Assembly: GCA_003991915.1 (NCBI GenBank)
Contig: RQTK01000206.1
Coordinates: forward strand, 481,483-545,482
DNA: 64,000 nt
Source of the DNA: Elysia chlorotica
Taxonomy: Eukaryota > Mollusca > Gastropoda > Plakobranchidae
Direction: 5' to 3'
How positions within the stretch are numbered: the stretch's first letter is position 1; each line of letters opens with the position of its first letter. Under the pieces are notes generated by a model. It made no database searches. It was not told where the DNA came from and saw only the letters and a list, made by a program, of their open reading frames with translations. Both the position numbers and the translations under genes were made by a program. Below are positions 60,101-64,000 of this stretch, in pieces.

Positions 60101-60989
60101 CTGAAATAGCGGCTTTTGTTAAAGGACAAAAGGAAGAGAAGACTGATGAAGACAAAGAAATTTACGTCACAGAACCAACAAATCAGGAGCTAATTGCAAT
60201 CACTCAACAGTCTGAGAACATTTGCTCAAACCAACAGACTTACTAATCTGCGATCCCACTTCACAGCAATTAAAACAAGAAGTTCACAAAAAACTTCATG
60301 ACAAAAAGAAGCAAAGTACAATCTATCTGTTCTTTTGATAAAAAAAACAACATTAAACTGTACATATTGCGTAGAGGAGGGACAGTACCTTTGGTGGGTT
60401 GCATAGCCTGAAGCAACTGGATCCCAACTCCCCCTACCCCCAAAATAAACAAAAAAAAACCCTCAAACAAATCAAACAATAAATTCTATTATATGTATTT
60501 GCGCCCAAGGATCACATTGTACGTTATCACAAACAAGGGAGATAAAGCAATGGGGTTACTTTGCATTTACTCAGTTACGCCCCTTTCCCAAAAGCGTAAG
60601 AACCTGTCCGTGGACTTGCTTTTTGTGCCTCCCGAGGGGTAGGTTCTTAGGCGGAGACCACTGTAATTCAAAAACTTTTTCACATTTTTAGACGCCACCA
60701 TTATATAAAGATATTTTTTGTGAAAGAAAAAGAAAAGAATGATCATTAAAGTCTTTTATAATTTATATTTATTCAGATAAATGCCAATCTATTGATATAA
60801 ACATAAAACTTTTCGTGAAACATCTTTTAGAGAGAATTTTAAAATGTTGACTAAATGTAGGTAATAACTATTTCTGAGTGGTACCTGAGTTGTTGGATCT
60901 TTACTTCTCTGTGCACTGAGAAAAGCAATGGACATGAAGTATTCTTGCCATTCTAAATAATTTTGACGCTTGCAGGTCATCTTGTACAT
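57191..60989 (-). CDS. DCTD: Deoxycytidylate deaminase, soluble-type paralog, 4 exons
   Basis: Exons in transcript order: 60989-60885, 58963-58813, 58653-58440 and 57386-57191 encode 221 residues. The intron positions and phases are the same as in the neighbouring paralog, which lies 3.3 kb downstream on the same strand. By eye the two cores are about three-quarters identical. Catalytic and zinc motifs are intact: [12 protein letters not shown] and FPCNLCAQ. The allosteric/substrate loop [14 protein letters not shown] is also present. After [13 protein letters not shown] the C-terminus extends about 45 residues beyond the human end as a Ser/Asn/Lys-rich tail, with no membrane segment in this exon. 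The stop codon overlaps CGGTAAGT, a near-perfect splice donor, so a further exon cannot be excluded. Introns contain a MITE (57824-58249 lies between exons 3 and 4) and a Tigger-like element (intron 1). Confidence 0.93.
57824..58249. mobile_element. MITE-like element with 12-bp perfect inverted ends
   Basis: TACAGTGGAAAC at 57824-57835 is exactly reversed at 58238-58249. The right end continues inward as a reversed CTCATAATTCGAA. At the left end that same motif appears only at about 57930, so some 94 bp interrupt the left terminal repeat. No transposase is present. The ACAGTGG start suggests the pogo/Tigger superfamily with TA target sites. Confidence 0.75.
59098..60665 (+). mobile_element. 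Tigger-like DNA transposon, 1.57 kb, inactive
   Basis: Terminal inverted repeats are TACAGTGGTTTGCGCGTAAG at the left and, reversed from the right, TACAGTGGTCTCCGCCTAAG, matching at 19 of 22 positions when extended. The interior (59612-59821) reads [20 protein letters not shown] and [20 protein letters not shown]. These are the CENP-B/Tigger DNA-binding region. Beyond it are stop-ridden remnants. The DDE catalytic domain is deleted or unrecognisable. It lies entirely inside intron 1 of the upstream DCTD gene. Confidence 0.82.
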
Positions 60990-61614
60990 CCGAGCCTTCC
61001 AAATGAAAAATATAAGATAAAAGTAAATTTATAGTATTCGTAACTCACCCTCTTTTTTTTTTTAAATGACAGGAAGTACATCATTATATATTATTCAAAT
61101 ACTAGCCTTAAAATATACCATGAGATTGACTCATTGAGAGTGCTAAGTAGCCTTCTATTTTATAGTTGTAACAGAAAAGGCGAAGCTTTGTGTTCCTCTC
61201 TCTCTCGTTTTTTTTAAAGAACTAGTAAGATCTTCAGAAAAAAATCAACTGAGTATAAAATGGGATCAGTGATAAAGATTTTTACATGATAAATAATTGT
61301 ATTTTTATCTTGAATTTGAACTTGACATTCAACCGTCTTTTGAATGAGTCTGCACTATAATAGTGTTTCTATCCACATTTTACTATACACGCACTATATT
61401 GTTTCTATGTACATAATGGATACATAAACGCTGTGTATCATGATTATTTGACTTAAAATAGACAACTAGGAGAAGAGTGAACTTAGCTTTATAACTTGTA
61501 ATAAAAGAAGATTATAGAAAAGAATTTGATTTAAACAAAACCAAATAGGCCTATATAACATAGTGCAAAGCAAAATTTGGAAAAAAAAAACCAACCCAGT
61601 ACTCCTTACACACT

Positions 61615-61690
61615 GTGGTCTCGTCTCTGTTTACATGGCGACCAAATTCGATATAGAGGGAAAGGTCGTTGATACCTAAGGACATTAGTA
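61615..61690 (+). repeat. Short dispersed repeat shared with 6.1 kb
   Basis: GATATAGAGGGAAAGGTCGT and the preceding TCTGTTTACATGGCGACC match the reverse strand near 6076-6125. See the entry there. Confidence 0.5.
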
Positions 61691-62036
61691 GCCTTTTAAA
61701 AAGATTAAATATGTGCCTCCAGTTACTGTAACAAAATTATTTTACTGCACCATTGAAAATGATTGATCTAATTATAATAGGCCAAAATCACAGTAAATTG
61801 AAAATAATTTCTTAATTTCCTTCAAAAAATATTTTGGACTCAAAAAGCTTTTACAGCGACCAACCACTGTGCCCTCTTCTATTCGTAGATGGTCCATATT
61901 GTATAAACAGAGACAACAGTGGGTTTAGCATTATATATACCCCCCAAAAAATACAAGTAGAATCTACTGCCCATAGCAAAATTTGGGGGGAGAAATACAT
62001 GATTAAAAGGCAGAAACACTAAATTCTAGATCTAGA

Positions 62037-62588
62037 ACTCCTTGAGTTTTGTGGTCCGTAGCCTAGTAATAGTATGGACAATCATCCGAAGCCGCAATCA
62101 AATCATGACAAAAGTGGGTGGGAGGGATTCGAGGGGCAAGTGGGTAAGATTCGATTTGGAGTCAGACAACCTGAACCTGTGGAGAGAGAGAGAGAGACAA
62201 ACAGACAGGCTGACAGAGCAAGCCAGTGTGATAGACAAAGATAGAGTTTCAATTGCTAAAGCCTAAACATCAATTTTTACTGCTTGTGTATCTTTGTCCT
62301 CACCCCCTCCCCCCTTCCCCATGCGCATCTATAGAACACATGTTCAAATAAACAATTGAATCAATCAAATTGCACCGTCTTTTTAAATCACACAAATCAT
62401 GCCGATACAATAACAAAAAAATAACAACAAAAAGAAGGAAAGACAGGTGGCAGGTATTTTATTCAATTTTAATAGAAAAAAGACAACTTAAAGACAGGGA
62501 GTACAGCTGGCAAGCATTTTATTTAATCGAACCCGCCCGTCGACCCATTTGATCTCCCACAGACTAGGGACCACAAAACTCAAGGAGT
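62037..62588. mobile_element. 552-bp non-autonomous element with perfect 21-bp inverted ends
   Basis: ACTCCTTGAGTTTTGTGGTC(C) at 62037-62057 is exactly reverse-complemented at 62568-62588. Both ends sit in TCTAGA-rich flanks. Inside are a short GA run (62180-62196) and a 30-bp internal near-duplication (GGTGGCAGGTATTTTATTCA versus GCTGGCAAGCATTTTATTTA at about 62446 and 62506). No transposase is encoded. The termini do not match the Tigger-like ends elsewhere in the window, so the superfamily is unassigned. Confidence 0.78.
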
Positions 62589-62815
62589 ACCTAGACATCT
62601 AGATCTAGATCTAGATAATATAGAGCCCAGACTTGAAAGACTAGATCTAGAAACAGTGCATATACAGGAATCTAGATTTAGATTAGATTTCTAGATCTAG
62701 ATTCTAGAGTTTCTAATCTAAATCTAGATCTAGAATCTAAAAATCTACACAATTTTCTTTTTTAGTATCTCCAGATTTTCTAGATCTAGATCTAGATCTA
62801 ATGATAATCATCTTG
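62589..62815. repeat. TCTAGA/GATCTA-type microsatellite
   Basis: Interrupted runs of AGATCTAGATCTAG and diverged forms. The hexamer is self-complementary in register, so the tract can fold on itself. Shorter tracts occur near 17325-17405, 36630-36690 and 63435-63560. Confidence 0.88.
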
Positions 62816-63060
62816 TTCTCTATATAGTTGTACCTGGTGTCCACCTGACTTTCGATGATAGAGATTTACATAATCAATAGAGACTTTCAAATCAGGCCTA
62901 AACAGATGAAGCGCTTTTCAATCTAGCGTCAGGAGAACAACAAAGCTAAAGAAAAATCACAAACTCGCAAAACGCAAACATCGCAAAGCGAAATTTCCCT
63001 CCTTTTGGCTAAAAATAGATTGCCGGAAAAGGATGCATCATTCAATCTTAGAAAGAAGGT

Positions 63061-63099
63061 AGTGCTTCCGTGGATACACGTATACATACGGAAGCACTC
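63061..63099. repeat. Perfect short hairpin
   Basis: AGTGCTTCCGT is followed 16 bases later by its exact reverse complement ACGGAAGCACT. No transposon or gene context explains it. Confidence 0.6.
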
Positions 63100-64000
63100 G
63101 CATCGGTAGCTATACCTTGAGTCGTTTTTATTTTAAAGAATAGAATCGCAAGGTCGGCTTTTTTTATAGACCGCTCAAGCAGCAAGTTAAGAGAAGTATG
63201 TTGAACAGTCTCAAAGTCCGATCGCCATAAGAACACCAATCGCCCCATTTCCATAGCAACAAACTTAGAACATTTACGCGGCCGATTTCATCCAAGGTTC
63301 ACACAAAACATTACGACTCGCATGAATATTTCACATGACTCAAAGCCTAGTTAGTGTAATATTACAGCATGAATGTTTCGCCTTTGATCTACCGACTGAG
63401 GGCCTAAAATCTCTTAATTCTAGGTTATTCTATTGTATATTTCGATCTAGATATAGATCCAGATCCTTAATTATGTATTCCATATATATAGAAGCTATAT
63501 ATATATAATATATATATATAATCTAGATTTTATCTCTAATTGAGATCTAATTTTGAATCTAGGACTGGTCTAAAGCCTTATTCTATAAATTTTAAACTTG
63601 GTGAAGACTTCTAGATTTAAATTCATGTATGACATTTTTAGTTATAGATTAAAATCTATTAATTTAGGTGAAATGTCTAGGTTCTGGGAGCTCAAGATCT
63701 GTAACTAAACTGTATGTCTAGCGTAGTTATTATGACGCGAAATCCAAATTATCGACCATTCAGTCGCTAAAATCGAGCATTATACTGTACATGTACTTCT
63801 AACAGGGCAATGCATATTTTATAAAGGGTACAATTCAAAATTCGTCATTAAAAAAAAACACTCTACATCTAGTTACATGCAACTGTAAATCTTGTCTGAA
63901 GTTTGCGTCATATCATCTACGTGCTTCTGCTTGTAACGTATAACGTGTCCACTGCTGAGCTGTTATTCGAAATATCACTTCAAAATTTTTAATTGTCACC

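Larger units (their letters stand above)
60990..64000. other. Gene-free right end of the window
   Basis: Upstream flank of the DCTD gene and beyond. It contains a short dispersed repeat (61615-61690), the 552-bp inverted-end element (62037-62588), TCTAGA-type microsatellites (62589-62815 and 63435-63560), a hairpin (63061-63099) and an (AT)n tract. No coding exon is recognised; the DCTD promoter should lie just above 60990. Confidence 0.5.

Noticed and set aside
63048..63254. 68-codon minus-strand open frame near the window end
   Set aside because: No family resemblance and no supporting splice sites; it overlaps a hairpin and repeat-rich sequence.

Overview
This window looks like nuclear DNA of a lophotrochozoan animal, most likely a gastropod mollusc. 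The evidence is: intron-rich genes with GT-AG splicing and metazoan-only families (FAM120, ROCK, ING, mitochondrial CysRS, dCMP deaminase); AT-rich introns of 0.4-5 kb; many decayed non-LTR retrotransposons and pogo/Tigger-like DNA transposons; and dispersed TCTAGA-type, GA/CT and AT microsatellites of the kind common in heterobranch snails. The species cannot be fixed from the sequence alone. All gene models below come from reading splice sites and reading-frame phase by eye, with homology judged from memory of the families.

Layout. 1-2.3 kb: a 40-bp minisatellite, a dead reverse-transcriptase fragment and a putative promoter with E-boxes. 2.4-18.3 kb (+): the 5' part of a FAM120-family gene (constitutive coactivator of PPAR-gamma-like), nine exons seen, with exons missing at a 67-bp minisatellite and no 3' end. 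18.3-22.7 kb: repeats only. 22.7-24.1 kb (+): three exons of the PH/C1 tail of a Rho-associated kinase (ROCK), with no kinase domain and no last exons. 24.4-26.0 kb: transposon-derived debris. 26.9-33.4 kb (-): mitochondrial cysteinyl-tRNA synthetase (CARS2), catalytic part only. 36.8-39.4 kb (+): a complete ING1/ING2-type PHD-finger gene, head to head with CARS2. 39.4-48.7 kb: no gene except a decayed L2/CR1-like retrotransposon. 48.7-61.0 kb (-): two tandem deoxycytidylate deaminase (DCTD) genes with identical intron positions. The downstream copy carries a long acidic C-terminal extension ending in a predicted membrane segment. 61-64 kb: repeats, including a 552-bp element with perfect 21-bp inverted ends.

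How the genes relate. There is no operon logic; these are independent housekeeping or regulatory genes. ING reads histone H3K4me3 in chromatin complexes, CARS2 charges mitochondrial tRNA-Cys, DCTD makes dUMP for thymidylate synthesis, ROCK drives actomyosin contraction and FAM120 proteins are RNA-binding scaffolds. The most interesting signal is the DCTD pair, where one paralog appears to have become tail-anchored to a membrane. The most important caution is that three neighbouring genes (FAM120, ROCK, CARS2) are each incomplete at their shared borders. This points to a misassembly, or to a real rearrangement, between about 14.9 and 26.9 kb.
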